Shown piece by piece: positions 8,509 to 18,200 of a stretch of DNA of 64,000 bases. Both the position numbers and the translations under genes were made by a program. The first letter of the stretch is position 1. Each line of letters starts with the position of its first letter. The notes under the pieces were generated by a model that searched no databases, had not been told where the DNA came from, and was given only the letters and a program-made list of their open reading frames with translations. This DNA comes from Allorhizobium borbori (GTDB lineage Bacteria; Pseudomonadota; Alphaproteobacteria; Rhizobiales; Rhizobiaceae): positions 84,051 to 148,050 of the forward strand of contig NZ_JACIDU010000013.1 in NCBI RefSeq assembly GCF_014196535.1, in the 5' to 3' direction.

Positions 8509-8576
8509 CTTTCTAGTCTCTTACCAAAAGGGGAACGACGACACCCCCAGTCGTTGAGATAAGTACAGGAGTCATC

Positions 8577-9671
8577 ATGAAATCCAGCATTTCCGGTTTC
8601 GTTGCGGCCTTCGCTACGGTCCTGCTCGCAACCTCCGCTCTCGCGCAGGAGCGGGTGGTCCACGTTTACAACTGGTCCGATTATATTGATGAGACGGTGC
8701 TTGAGGAGTTCACCAAGGAAACCGGCATCAAGGTTGTCTACGACGTGTTCGACAGCAATGAGCTGCTTGAAACCAAGCTTCTGGCCGGTGGTTCCGGCTA
8801 TGATGTCGTCGTTCCGACCGGTCCATTCCTTGCCCGCCAGATTTCGGCCGGCGTGTTCCAGAAGCTCGACAAGTCCAAGCTGCCGAACCTGAAGAACATG
8901 TGGCCGCTCGTTTCCGAGCGTCTCGCGAAATACGACCCCGGCAACGAATATGCCGTCAATTATATGTGGGGCACCACCGGCATCGGTTACAACGTGGCCA
9001 AGGTCAAGGCGGCGCTGGGCGATGTGCCGGTCGATAGCCTCGACGTGATCTTCAAGCCGGAAAACGCAGCCAAGCTGAAATCCTGCGGCATCAACATTCT
9101 CGATGCGTCGGATGAAACCTTCGCCATCTCCATGAACTATATCGGCAAGGACCCGGACAGCAAGAATGCGGCCGATCTGGAAGCCGGCGGCGAAGTCTAT
9201 AAGGCCATCCGCCCCTCGGTGAAGACGTTCAACTCCTCCGCCTATATCGATGACCTCGCCAATGGCGACATCTGCATCACCATCGGCTGGTCGGGCGACA
9301 TCCTGCAGGCCAAGTCGCGTGCCGAGGAAGCTGGCAATGGCGTTGCCGTGGAATATGTCATCCCGAAGGAAGGCACCTATATGTGGTTCGACAACCTGGC
9401 CATCCCCGCGGATGCCAAGAACGTTGCCGAAGCGCATGAATTCATCAACTTCCTGATGAAGCCGGAGGTCATCGCCAAGGCCTCGAACTACGTGCAATAC
9501 GCCAACGGCAACCTCGCCAGCCAGCCATTGCTGGATGAGTCCGTGTTCAAGAACCCTTCCGTCTATCCGGACGATGCGACGATGAAGAAACTCTTCACCA
9601 TTTCGCCCTACGGCCCGAAAGAACAGCGCGTGCTGAACAGGGTCTGGACCGCGGTCAAGACCGGTAGCTGA
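8577..9671 (+). CDS. potF: Putrescine-type ABC transporter, periplasmic binding protein
   Basis: A 364-residue periplasmic solute-binding protein of the PotD/PotF family. The first 23 residues are a Sec signal peptide ending in ATSALAQ. The mature protein begins ERVVHVYNWSDYIDETVLEE, the characteristic PotF opening, followed by the ETKLLAGGSGYDVVVPTG strand. It captures putrescine or a related polyamine for the importer encoded by the next three genes. The ribosome site ACAGGAG precedes the ATG. A hairpin 10 nt after its stop may lower expression of the downstream genes relative to this abundant component. Binding specificity for putrescine over spermidine is inferred from similarity to PotF. 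Confidence 0.92.
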   Translation: MKSSISGFVAAFATVLLATSALAQERVVHVYNWSDYIDETVLEEFTKETGIKVVYDVFDSNELLETKLLAGGSGYDVVVPTGPFLARQISAGVFQKLDKSKLPNLKNMWPLVSERLAKYDPGNEYAVNYMWGTTGIGYNVAKVKAALGDVPVDSLDVIFKPENAAKLKSCGINILDASDETFAISMNYIGKDPDSKNAADLEAGGEVYKAIRPSVKTFNSSAYIDDLANGDICITIGWSGDILQAKSRAEEAGNGVAVEYVIPKEGTYMWFDNLAIPADAKNVAEAHEFINFLMKPEVIAKASNYVQYANGNLASQPLLDESVFKNPSVYPDDATMKKLFTISPYGPKEQRVLNRVWTAVKTGS

Positions 9672-9680
9672 GAACAGGAA

Positions 9681-9704
9681 AAAGCGGCGGTAACGCCGCT
9701 TTTT
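9681..9704 (+). terminator. Partial terminator between potF and potG
   Basis: AAAGCGGCG (9681-9689) pairs perfectly with CGCCGCTTT (9694-9702) across GTAA, followed by two more Ts. It lies between co-directional transporter genes, so it probably attenuates transcription or protects the potF 3' end instead of ending the operon. Confidence 0.6.
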
Positions 9705-9732
9705 CTATGATGCCGCAGAGCCGGAGCACGAC

Positions 9733-10875
9733 ATGGCAAAATCGCTTGGACCCGTCAAACGCAAGTTTTCTCCCTGGACCGACCCGAATGAAAAGCCCTT
9801 CATTCGCTTTGAAAACATCACCAAGACCTTTGGCGACTACACCGCCATCGACAATCTGACGCTCGATATTTACGAGCGTGAGTTCTTCTCCCTGCTCGGT
9901 CCTTCCGGCTGCGGCAAGACAACGCTGATGCGCATGCTCGCCGGCTTCGAGGAGCCGACATCCGGCCGCATCCTGTTGCAGGGCAAGGATATTTCCGGCG
10001 TGCCGCCCTATCGCCGCCCCACCAACATGATGTTCCAGTCCTACGCGCTCTTCCCGCATATGTCGGTGGAGAAGAACATCGCTTTCGGCCTGAAGCAGGA
10101 TGGTCTGCCCAAGGACGAGGTGACGGCGCGCGTGGCGGAAATGCTCAAGCTGGTGCAGCTTTCGCAATTCGCCTCGCGCAAGCCCAGCCAGCTTTCCGGC
10201 GGCCAGCGTCAGCGCGTCGCGCTTGCCCGTTCGCTGGCCAAGAAGCCGAAGGTGCTGCTGCTCGATGAACCGCTCGGCGCGCTCGACAAGAAGCTGCGCG
10301 AGGAAACCCAGTTCGAATTGATGGATATCCAGACCAAGCTTGGTCTGACCTTCCTCATCGTGACGCACGATCAGGAAGAGGCGATGACCGTTTCCGACCG
10401 CATCGCGGTGATGGACAAGGGCGTGGTGATGCAGGTGGCGACGCCGGCGGAAATCTACGAGGCGCCGAACAGCCGCTACGTTGCCGATTTCATCGGTGAC
10501 ATCAACATTCTCGAAGGCAAGGCGACCGCTGTGGGCGGCGGCCTGACGAAGCTCGATTGCGATGGCCTTGCAATTGCGGTTGCCGACGAAGCGCCATGCA
10601 CGGCAGGCGACAGCATTGCCTTCGCCATCCGGCCTGAAAAGGTTGCGATTTCGCTGGATGCCCCGGCGGATACATCGGTCAATACCTTCCACGGCGAAGT
10701 CTGGGACATCGGCTATCTCGGCGATTTCTCGGTCTTCATCGTTCGGGATGAAAATGGACGCACGATGCGCGCCGCCCAGGCCAACATCGCCCGTCTGGTC
10801 GATCGTCCGATCACCTATGGCGACATGGTGTGGCTGTCATGGAAGGCCGAATCCGGCCTTGTCCTGACCCGCTGA
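9733..10875 (+). CDS. potG: Putrescine-type ABC transporter ATP-binding protein
   Basis: A 380-residue cytosolic ATPase that powers polyamine import. Walker A is GPSGCGKTT (about residues 56-64), the signature is LSGGQRQRVALARSL, Walker B LLLDEPLGALD, and the H-loop is IVTHDQEEA. The C-terminal quarter is a TOBE/OB-fold regulatory domain containing IAFAIRPEKV. Length matches PotG/PotA. It follows potF by 61 nt and precedes the two permeases by 12 nt. Confidence 0.93.
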   Translation: MAKSLGPVKRKFSPWTDPNEKPFIRFENITKTFGDYTAIDNLTLDIYEREFFSLLGPSGCGKTTLMRMLAGFEEPTSGRILLQGKDISGVPPYRRPTNMMFQSYALFPHMSVEKNIAFGLKQDGLPKDEVTARVAEMLKLVQLSQFASRKPSQLSGGQRQRVALARSLAKKPKVLLLDEPLGALDKKLREETQFELMDIQTKLGLTFLIVTHDQEEAMTVSDRIAVMDKGVVMQVATPAEIYEAPNSRYVADFIGDINILEGKATAVGGGLTKLDCDGLAIAVADEAPCTAGDSIAFAIRPEKVAISLDAPADTSVNTFHGEVWDIGYLGDFSVFIVRDENGRTMRAAQANIARLVDRPITYGDMVWLSWKAESGLVLTR

Positions 10876-10887
10876 GGGAGAATTCCG

Positions 10888-11799
10888 ATGGCCGTCACCG
10901 AAGCCGAACTGAGTTCGAAACCCAACCCGGCCCGCTGGCTGGTGGTGCTGGTGCCCTATGTCTGGCTCCTGCTGTTCTTTCTTGCGCCATTCCTCATCAT
11001 CCTGAAGATCTCGCTGTCCGACACGGCGATTGCCATGCCGCCCTATACGCCGGTTTTCGACGGCTTTGCGTCGTTCGGCACCTTCCTTTCAGGGCTGGAT
11101 TTCGACAACTATGTCTTCCTCACCGAAGATCCGCTCTACATGGATGCGTATCTGTCCTCGCTCCGGATTGCGATCATCTCGACGATCCTGCTGCTCCTCA
11201 TCGGTTATCCGATGGCGCTCGGCATGGCGCGGGCGCCAACAACCATCCGTCCGACGCTGGTGATGCTCGTCATCCTGCCGTTCTGGACCTCGTTCCTCAT
11301 CCGCGTCTATGCGTGGATCGGCATCCTGAAGCCGGAGGGGCTGCTGACACTCATTCTTCAGACGGTCGGCTTCCTCGGGCCGGACGAGCAGGTGCAGATT
11401 TTCCGCACGGAAGCGGCTGTCTTCATCGGCATCGTCTATTCCTACCTGCCCTTCATGGTGCTGCCGCTCTATTCGGCGCTGGAAAAACTGGATGGAACCC
11501 TGCTGGAAGCGGCAAGCGACCTCGGTTGCCCGCCGTGGAAAAGCTTCTGGCTCATCACCTTCCCGCTTTCCATTCCCGGTGTCATCGCCGGCGCGATGAT
11601 CTGCTTCATTCCGATCACCGGCGAATTCGTGATCCCCGACCTGCTTGGCGGTGCCGGCACGCTGATGATCGGCAAGACGCTGTGGACGGAATTCTTCGGC
11701 AACCGTGACTGGCCGCTCGCCTCCGCCGTTGCCGTCCTCCTGCTTCTGGCGCTGGTGGTGCCCATCGCCATCTTCCAGAACCAGCAGCAGAAAGCGTGA
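10888..11799 (+). CDS. potH: Putrescine-type ABC transporter permease PotH
   Basis: A 303-residue inner-membrane permease with about six hydrophobic segments, the first at residues 18-40. The EAA loop that docks on the ATPase is visible as LLEAASDLGCPPWKSFWLIT with the downstream PLSIPG. This is the PotH/PotB type, translocating polyamine together with the second permease. A GGGAGAA ribosome site precedes the ATG, 12 nt after the ATPase gene. Confidence 0.92.
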   Translation: MAVTEAELSSKPNPARWLVVLVPYVWLLLFFLAPFLIILKISLSDTAIAMPPYTPVFDGFASFGTFLSGLDFDNYVFLTEDPLYMDAYLSSLRIAIISTILLLLIGYPMALGMARAPTTIRPTLVMLVILPFWTSFLIRVYAWIGILKPEGLLTLILQTVGFLGPDEQVQIFRTEAAVFIGIVYSYLPFMVLPLYSALEKLDGTLLEAASDLGCPPWKSFWLITFPLSIPGVIAGAMICFIPITGEFVIPDLLGGAGTLMIGKTLWTEFFGNRDWPLASAVAVLLLLALVVPIAIFQNQQQKA

Positions 11800-11809
11800 G
11801 GAGGCCGAT

Positions 11810-12628
11810 ATGAAATTTACCCGCCTCGACGCAACGGTTCTCACCTTCTGCTTCGCCTTCCTCTATATCCCGATCCTCATCCTGATCGTCTATTCGTTCA
11901 ATGAATCCAAGCTGGTTACCGTCTGGGGCGGTTTCTCGCTGCGCTGGTATCGCGATATGTGGTCGAACCAGGGACTCATGGATGCCGCGTGGATCACGGC
12001 GCGCGTCGGCGTTCTGTCAGCTACGCTCGGCACGATACTCGGGACACTGGCGGCACTTGCCATGACACGGTTTACCCGGTTCAGGGGGCGGCTGCTGTTT
12101 TCCGGCATGATCTATGCGCCGCTCGTCATGCCGGAGGTTATCACCGGCCTGTCGCTGCTCCTGCTCTTCGTGGCGCTCGGCATCGATCGCGGCTTCTGGA
12201 CGGTCATCATCGCGCACACGACCTTCACCATGTGCTACGTGGCCATCGTCGTGCAGTCCCGTCTCGTGACCTTCGATCGCAGTCTGGAAGAGGCCGCGCT
12301 CGATCTCGGTTGCCCGCCGGTCAAGACCTTCTTCGTCATCACCCTGCCGCTCATTCTGCCGGCGGTGATCTCGGGCTGGATGCTGGCCTTCACCCTGTCG
12401 CTGGATGATCTGGTGATCGCAAGCTTCACCACCGGACCGGGCGCAACGACGCTGCCGATCAAGATCTATTCACAGGTGCGTCTCGGGGTAACCCCGGAAA
12501 TCAACGCCATCAGCACGATCCTCGTCGGTATCGTGACCCTTGGCGTCATTGCTGCCTCGCTGACGGCCAAAAGCCGCGAGCTTCAGCGCCAGCGCGACGA
12601 GCGCGCCGCCTTCCGGGCGGTGGGCTGA
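11810..12628 (+). CDS. potI: Putrescine-type ABC transporter permease PotI
   Basis: A 272-residue inner-membrane permease, second half of the transmembrane pore. The EAA loop reads LEEAALDLGCPPVKTFFVIT, matching that of PotH in sequence and position. An in-frame extension upstream would overlap potH by about 95 nt; the ATG at 11810 follows GAGGAGG and begins the conserved hydrophobic N-terminus, so it is preferred. Last gene of the four-gene operon; no strong terminator is seen in the 32-nt gap before the convergent DUF6460-like gene. Confidence 0.92.
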   Translation: MKFTRLDATVLTFCFAFLYIPILILIVYSFNESKLVTVWGGFSLRWYRDMWSNQGLMDAAWITARVGVLSATLGTILGTLAALAMTRFTRFRGRLLFSGMIYAPLVMPEVITGLSLLLLFVALGIDRGFWTVIIAHTTFTMCYVAIVVQSRLVTFDRSLEEAALDLGCPPVKTFFVITLPLILPAVISGWMLAFTLSLDDLVIASFTTGPGATTLPIKIYSQVRLGVTPEINAISTILVGIVTLGVIAASLTAKSRELQRQRDERAAFRAVG

Positions 12629-12660
12629 CGCATCCAGGCGTTGCTCGTTCCGCAGCGGGG

Positions 12661-12909
12661 TCAATCCCCGGTGCGGGGCGGAAGAAAGACGTAGGCAACA
12701 AGCCAGACGGGCACGACGATAATGGCGCCAAGCGCGATGTTCGGCAGTGCCCAGTTCACCAGCGCGGTGGCTTTCAGCCACAGGCTTTCCGGCGTCATGC
12801 CGATCATCGCCAGAATGGATTGGGCGGTGATTCCAAAGAACGATAGGCCGACGCCCGCGATCAGCGAGGCAAGCGCGATCTTGAAGAGCCCGATCAGAAA
12901 TTTCCGCAT
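12661..12909 (-). CDS. DUF6460-like small membrane protein
   Basis: An 82-residue protein with two hydrophobic segments: one near residues 3-30 containing LASLIAGVGLSFFGIT, and one near 50-76 containing ALGAIIVVPVWLVAYVFL. The pattern of an SLIxGVxLSxxGIT stretch followed by a C-terminal helix with VxVP resembles the DUF6460 family of alphaproteobacteria, function unknown. An in-frame GTG five codons upstream (12924) is an alternative start. Convergent with potI. Confidence 0.65.
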   Translation of the reverse strand: MRKFLIGLFKIALASLIAGVGLSFFGITAQSILAMIGMTPESLWLKATALVNWALPNIALGAIIVVPVWLVAYVFLPPRTGD

Positions 12910-12950
12910 CGTGTCTGTCCCCACGCCGATTCGATTGCGCTATTCTAGAG

Positions 12951-12977
12951 CATTTCCGTCCGTCTTAACCGGAAATG
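12951..12977. repeat. Short inverted repeat CATTTCCG/CGGAAATG
   Basis: CATTTCCG (12951-12958) and CGGAAATG (12970-12977) are exact inverse complements with an 11-bp spacer, preceded by TCTAGAG. The CTAGAGCATTTCC-type arrangement looks like a scattered intergenic palindrome of Rhizobiaceae, which I recall only loosely. Confidence 0.35.
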
Positions 12978-13022
12978 GTCTGGCGGCAAGCGGAACCGTT
13001 TGCGCACGGAAGCCTCGTCTTT

Positions 13023-14834
13023 TCAGGGGCCATTACCGATGGCCGTTACCATCGGGCTGGCATCTGGCCCCTCGATCATCATGGAAACATCGGTACCGGC
13101 CCCCGCGGACAGAGGCGAGAGGTGAGCGCGGATCGCAACCTCGTCACTTTCTGAAAACGTGCCGGAGAGGCTGAGCCGGTCAGTGTCATTTTCCAGTACG
13201 GCACTGTCGACGGTCACCGCCCCTTTGTCCACATCGAGGCGGGCGTCCAGGCGATCGAAATCGAAGTCGGAATCACCGGCAGCGGTCAAGGGAAAGGGAA
13301 CGGCGAGCCCGGCAAGCGCACGCAGCGAAGAGGCGGCCAGGCGGTCCAGATGCCCCTTGTTGGCTGTGATGGTTGCTTTGCCGGAAAGATCGGGGCGCCG
13401 CGTTTCGATGAAGGGGCGTTCGCTGGCCAGGCTGATGTCGAGTGAACCGGGTCCGCTCGGCCAGAGTTCGGAAAGCCTGAGCCGTTCGCCAAGCCGGGCC
13501 AGGTCGATGTCGCGGATCGAAAGCTGAACCCGCATGTCCTGTCCTATTCCCTTGGGCCCTGAACTCAGCCGCCCGCTCAGACGACCATCCTCAAATTCGC
13601 TGTCGCCGATGTCGATCAGGGCGTGATCCTGACTGATCAGCATGCTGGCGGCAACGTCGCTGAGGTGGACCTCGCCAAGCCGTACCTGCCCGACCGAAAG
13701 ACGCAGATCGAAAGCGGCGACCGGCGCCGGCCGGGCATTTCCGCGTGATGTCACGAACTGGTTCATCAACGGCAGAAGATTATTGATGTCGCCGACATCG
13801 AAATCGGCAAAAGCGAGTGTGCCCGTAAATTTCGGCAGGCTGTCCGGCTTGAGCGCCAGATCCAGAATGCCGGTGGCGGAGGTATCGTTGATGGAAAAGG
13901 CAAGCTGTTCGAACCGCAACAGGCGGCTGGTGGCGCTGAGCTGGGCCGTGGCGCGTGCTGTCTGCATGGCTTCCATGCCCTTCGGCGCCCGCCCGTACCA
14001 GGCCAGCAGCGCAGGCAGGTCCTTCGCTTCAAGCGAGAAGCCGCCGGTGAAGAAACCGGACAAGGCCAGACTGGCCGAACCTTCCGCCGTGATGGTGGCA
14101 CCCGGAAGCGTCAGTGAAAGGGTCATAGGCGCGTCGCCACCGGCAATCAACCGGCGGAACTGGGGGGCCGTCAGGTCCGCTCTTACCGGCTTGCCCGCGA
14201 TATCCGCGCTGATCGAGCCCATGAAGGGTTCACCCGCGTCGGGCCAGGACAGTGTCGCATTGATATTCGCAATGACAGTCTGTTCGCTGGCATCCTGTTC
14301 GATGACGAGAGATCCTTCACGGATCGTCAGCTTGCCGAATGTTCGCTGGGCGAAGGGCCAGGGACCAGGCCGGAAACCATCGGCCAGCTGCCGGGCCGCG
14401 TCGATGAAGTCGCCGCCGGTTTCGGGCAGTCGGTCGCGCCAGCTATCGTCGAGGTGAAAGTGTGGCCGGTAAAGCCTGAAATTGGAAAAATCGAGTGTGC
14501 CCGACAACGCCTCGAGCACGGAAAACTCGGCCGAAAGCTGCTCGGCTTCAAAGAAGGTCGAGCCATCACCCTGCCGTACGGTTACGTTCCGGTAGGTCAG
14601 CGACGGCGAAGGCCACAGGGTGAGTTCGGGCGGGGTTTCCGCCCCGATATCCACCCGGTTGCGGGCCTTGATATCCGCTTGCAAGGCCGCATCAAGCCGT
14701 TCGGTGGACACCAGCACGGGAAGGGCAAGCCACAGAAGAAGGCCAAACGCCGCCAGAATGGCAACAAGTCGCAGGCTGATGCGCCCGATGCGCTTCAGCC
14801 GTTCGCCTTGCCGTTCCCATGCCATTGCGCGCAT
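13023..14834 (-). CDS. AsmA-family protein
   Basis: A 603-residue envelope protein. An N-terminal transmembrane anchor (about residues 15-37, SLRLVAILAAFGLLLWLALPVLV) is followed by a long beta-rich periplasmic body. The TPPELTLWPSPSLTYRNVTV segment near residue 65 and the C-terminal GxxxLSGTFSES-type region fit the AsmA/TamB-like superfamily, whose members are implicated in outer-membrane assembly or phospholipid transport. The frame is open further upstream; I start at 14834 (MRAMAWERQ), with 14825 as a close alternative. Its promoter must lie in the 390-nt spacer that also holds a plus-strand terminator. Confidence 0.8.
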   Translation of the reverse strand: MRAMAWERQGERLKRIGRISLRLVAILAAFGLLLWLALPVLVSTERLDAALQADIKARNRVDIGAETPPELTLWPSPSLTYRNVTVRQGDGSTFFEAEQLSAEFSVLEALSGTLDFSNFRLYRPHFHLDDSWRDRLPETGGDFIDAARQLADGFRPGPWPFAQRTFGKLTIREGSLVIEQDASEQTVIANINATLSWPDAGEPFMGSISADIAGKPVRADLTAPQFRRLIAGGDAPMTLSLTLPGATITAEGSASLALSGFFTGGFSLEAKDLPALLAWYGRAPKGMEAMQTARATAQLSATSRLLRFEQLAFSINDTSATGILDLALKPDSLPKFTGTLAFADFDVGDINNLLPLMNQFVTSRGNARPAPVAAFDLRLSVGQVRLGEVHLSDVAASMLISQDHALIDIGDSEFEDGRLSGRLSSGPKGIGQDMRVQLSIRDIDLARLGERLRLSELWPSGPGSLDISLASERPFIETRRPDLSGKATITANKGHLDRLAASSLRALAGLAVPFPLTAAGDSDFDFDRLDARLDVDKGAVTVDSAVLENDTDRLSLSGTFSESDEVAIRAHLSPLSAGAGTDVSMMIEGPDASPMVTAIGNGP

Positions 14835-15074
14835 GTGATGCCTGTTCCCTGAGCCGTTGCGAAAGAGACAATGCGCCTCGCAGGGGGCTGATGTCTGAAT
14901 GCTGCCCGTCGCGGTCCCTGCGCAAGCCGATACAGGATTTGTCGCGTTGTGGCAAATCCCCCCGCATCGTCGCAGATTGCGCACGAACAGAAAGAATCCT
15001 TCGAAAACGGCATCTTATTCGGGGTCGATCGCCCGATCTTAACTGTTTTTTAAAACGAATTTGCGAATTCTATA

Positions 15075-15208
15075 GTCAACTTGGGGTCATCCCATGAAAG
15101 GATGACTTGGGGCCGATCACGCCCCGGAACATGACATGATGTTGACGCCTCGCCCCCTCGTTTGACAGCATTCGACTTTAAAGGCAGCGTCTTGCTGCCT
15201 TTTTTTTT
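15075..15208 (+). ncRNA. Candidate small RNA ending at an orphan terminator
   Basis: The 390-nt spacer 14835-15224 has no plausible coding region, yet contains a textbook plus-strand terminator (15183-15208). Upstream of it GTCATCC and GGATGAC form a hairpin (about 15088-15108), and GGGGC/GCCCC can pair just after. A CTATAG at about 15071-15076 could be a -10 element. Both neighbouring genes run on the minus strand, so nothing annotated uses this terminator. The 5' end is a guess. The alternative is that the hairpin serves the histidine-kinase gene on the minus strand, where only TTT follows the stem. Confidence 0.35.
15183..15208 (+). terminator. Strong intrinsic terminator, plus strand
   Basis: GGCAGC (15183-15188) pairs with GCTGCC (15194-15199) across GTCTT, followed by nine Ts. 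The AAA before the stem extends the helix into the T tract. The poly-T lies on the plus strand only. Confidence 0.75.
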
Positions 15209-15224
15209 GGTGTCACCCGCAATG

Positions 15225-18200
15225 TCAGTTTGCCAGAACCCGCTGCGGCGGAAACAGGATTTCCACAAGGGTTCCCTCATTCGGCGAGGACTGGATGACG
15301 AAGGCCGCACGATTGGCCTCGGTCATGGCCTTCGTCAATGGCAGCCCTAGTCCTGTGCCTTCACCCCGTTTCTGTTGTCCCGAGGTAACCTGCCGGAAAG
15401 GCTTCATCGCCTGTTCCAGCTCCGCCCGTGTCATGCCGATGCCGGTGTCGCGAATGCGCAATGAAACACCGCCACTGGCCTCATAGGAGGTCGAAACCAC
15501 GATCTGCCCGCCCGATGGCGTGAAGCGGATCGAATTCGCAAGAATATTGAGGACGATCTGCTTGATCGAACGGAGATCGGCTACAACGGCTGGGACGGAT
15601 TGCGAAAGCGCGGTGCGGATGATCACGCGCTGGCCGTTCGCCTGCGGTTGTACCAGAGAAACAGCCTCGGCAATCGTCTCGTTCAGGCTGACGGCGGTGA
15701 ATTCGAGATCCATCTCGCCCGCCTCGATCTTGGAAATGTCGAGCAGGTCGTTGACGATGTCGAGCACGTGCCGGCCCGAACGGCCGATATCATTGGCATA
15801 TTCCACATAGCGCGGATGGCCGATGGGGCCGAAATGCTCGGAGGCCAGCAGGTCGGAAAAACCGATGATGGCGTTGAGCGGCGTGCGGATTTCGTGGCTG
15901 ACGCGAGCCAGGAAGTCCGTCTTGTGGGCATTGGCGGTTTCCGCAGCCCGCTTGGCGTTGCGTAATTCTTCCTCGGAGCGCTTCCACTGGGTAATGTCGC
16001 GCATCACGGCGCAATAGCCGTTGGAGGACGTCAATCGCCCGATGGTCATGAACAGGGGCAGGAAGCCGCCGGATGCTTCGCGGCCGATCACTTCGCGTCC
16101 GTCATTCAGCACGCTCATCACGCCATTGCCGGAAAGGCCGGAAAGATAGTCGGCAACCGCCCGCTGGCTCTCGTGGGCAAACAGCATGACGAAGGGCTTT
16201 CCGCGCGTTTCGTCGTTGTCATAGTTGAACAGCGCGCTGGCCGAACGGTTCATCGAGCGGATTTCACCATCATGGCTGAGAATGACGACGCCATCGGTCG
16301 CCGTTTCGAGGATCGAGCGCAGTTCGTCCGCTTCAACGCGCAATTGCGCCATGTCCGCAGCGGTCGTATCCGTTGCAACGGCTGCCACAGGGGCGGGTGG
16401 CTCGGCCTTTGCCGTCTGCCCCGCTTCGAGCGGCATCAAAGCCAGCATCAGCGCGGTGGCGCCTTCCCAGCGAATGGATTGCAGCTTTGCCGTTACCGGC
16501 ACGATCTCGTCATCGGCCCGCACCACCATCATGGTCCCCGGTGCCAGATCCTTGCCGGAGAGGTCGCCGCGTTGAAGGAGCGCATCGAGCCCACCGACAT
16601 CGCGCACCGCGTCAAGGTCGTCGTAACCGGTCAGGCGCAGGAACTCCGGATTGGCGTGGTAAAGCACATCGCCGGCCAGAACCAGAAGCGCGACGGGCAT
16701 TTGCGCCAGAACGGCTGGCGTCAGGCCATCGGCAGGCGTGGCCGGGGCCTCGATCATGTCCGCAGGCGCTTCGGCCTCGGGCTCCATCACCGCTTCTTCC
16801 GGTTGCGTTGCCTCGACGGTCGGGGCAGGGGTATCGTTTACAGCCGCCACCTCGTCAGGGGTGATCGATTGGTCCTCAACCGTCTCGTTGGCTGGCTCAT
16901 CCGCCTGACGGAAGGATTCGAGCTTGCGACCGATCTCGCGGAAGGCCGCCTGTTCGCCGGGTGTCAGGCTTTCAAAGGCCTTGGCGCGGTGCTGTTCCAG
17001 GCTGACGATCTTGTCGGACTGCACCGGCGCAGGCGGTTCAACAAAACGCAGGGCTGGCGGTTCACCTTCCGGCCATTCGGACGGATCTATGGCGTTGATG
17101 CTTTCTTGCAGGGAAGGCTTTTCGGAGGCTTCATCCGAGGCCGCGATCGTCTCTTCAACAGCAATGTCCGCATCGGGACCATCCATCGGGGCAAGATCGT
17201 CGGCCACTTCGGACCCGACCTCGACCGCCTCGATCTCCGGATGCAGGTTCTCGGTTGCCTCGTCGTCGGGCATGGAGAAGACCGATACTTCCGCAACCGG
17301 CATCTGCACGTCATCAGCAGCGTCGAAGGTCGTTTCCTCAGCCTCGATGGGCGCATCCAAGGGGGCGTCGGCGCTATCCGGGGTCGGATCTTCTACGGCT
17401 GGAACGACGTCCACCGGCATTTTCTCGGCCGCAATCTCGGTAACACCGATGGTCAGTCCGACACCGTTGGCGTCTTCCACCGCATCGCCGGGGCGCACGA
17501 TGCCGAAGCCCCGGAAGCCATCGAACTCCCGCGAGCGGTCATAGGCGGGCAGGGCGGCGAGATCGACCGGCACCTTGAGGCGGCTGCCTTCCACCGGCCA
17601 GTAGACTGTTTTGCCGGACCAGGTGTCGCGGCGGGCCAACGCTTCGATCACCTTACCGTCCGGATCAAGGCCATAGCGCTCGGCCAGAGCGGTGAAGAAC
17701 TGCCCCTTGACGTCAGCGGCATGCGGTCCGACGGCCTCGGCGAACTCGCCCGAAATATCGCTGAAACGGCCTTCGGCATCCGTCTTCCACACGAAGCGGA
17801 AGGTGCGGCGGTCCGGATCGAACCGGAACGAGGAGAGGGTGGCTTGCACATCGGCGGCAGGCGCATCGCTCACAGGCGCAGCCGGAGCCTGCTCGATCTC
17901 CAGCGTCGGTTCTTCCGCCATGTCCATAACCGCATCGGCCTCGTCTTCGGCGGGCTGCGTTTCGATTTCCTCGATCTTGGCGATGGCGGCAAGCGTAGCT
18001 TCGTAATCCGGCAGTGGCAGACTTGCCGGTGCCGGCTCGGGCAATGCCACGGGCAACGCCGTTTCCGCGGCTGGCTGCAGCGCTTCCACGACGTCCTGTG
18101 CAGGCTCGATAATCGTCGGTGCGCCTTCCGTCAGCGTGGCGGTATCGGCAACATCCAGCCGGGTCTCGTCGCTTGCCGGTTCCGGCTCCACGGTCAGGAT

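Noticed and set aside
12924..12924. GTG at 12924 as start of the DUF6460-like gene
   Set aside because: The ATG at 12909 begins directly before the first hydrophobic segment and the GTG has no better ribosome site; kept only as an alternative.
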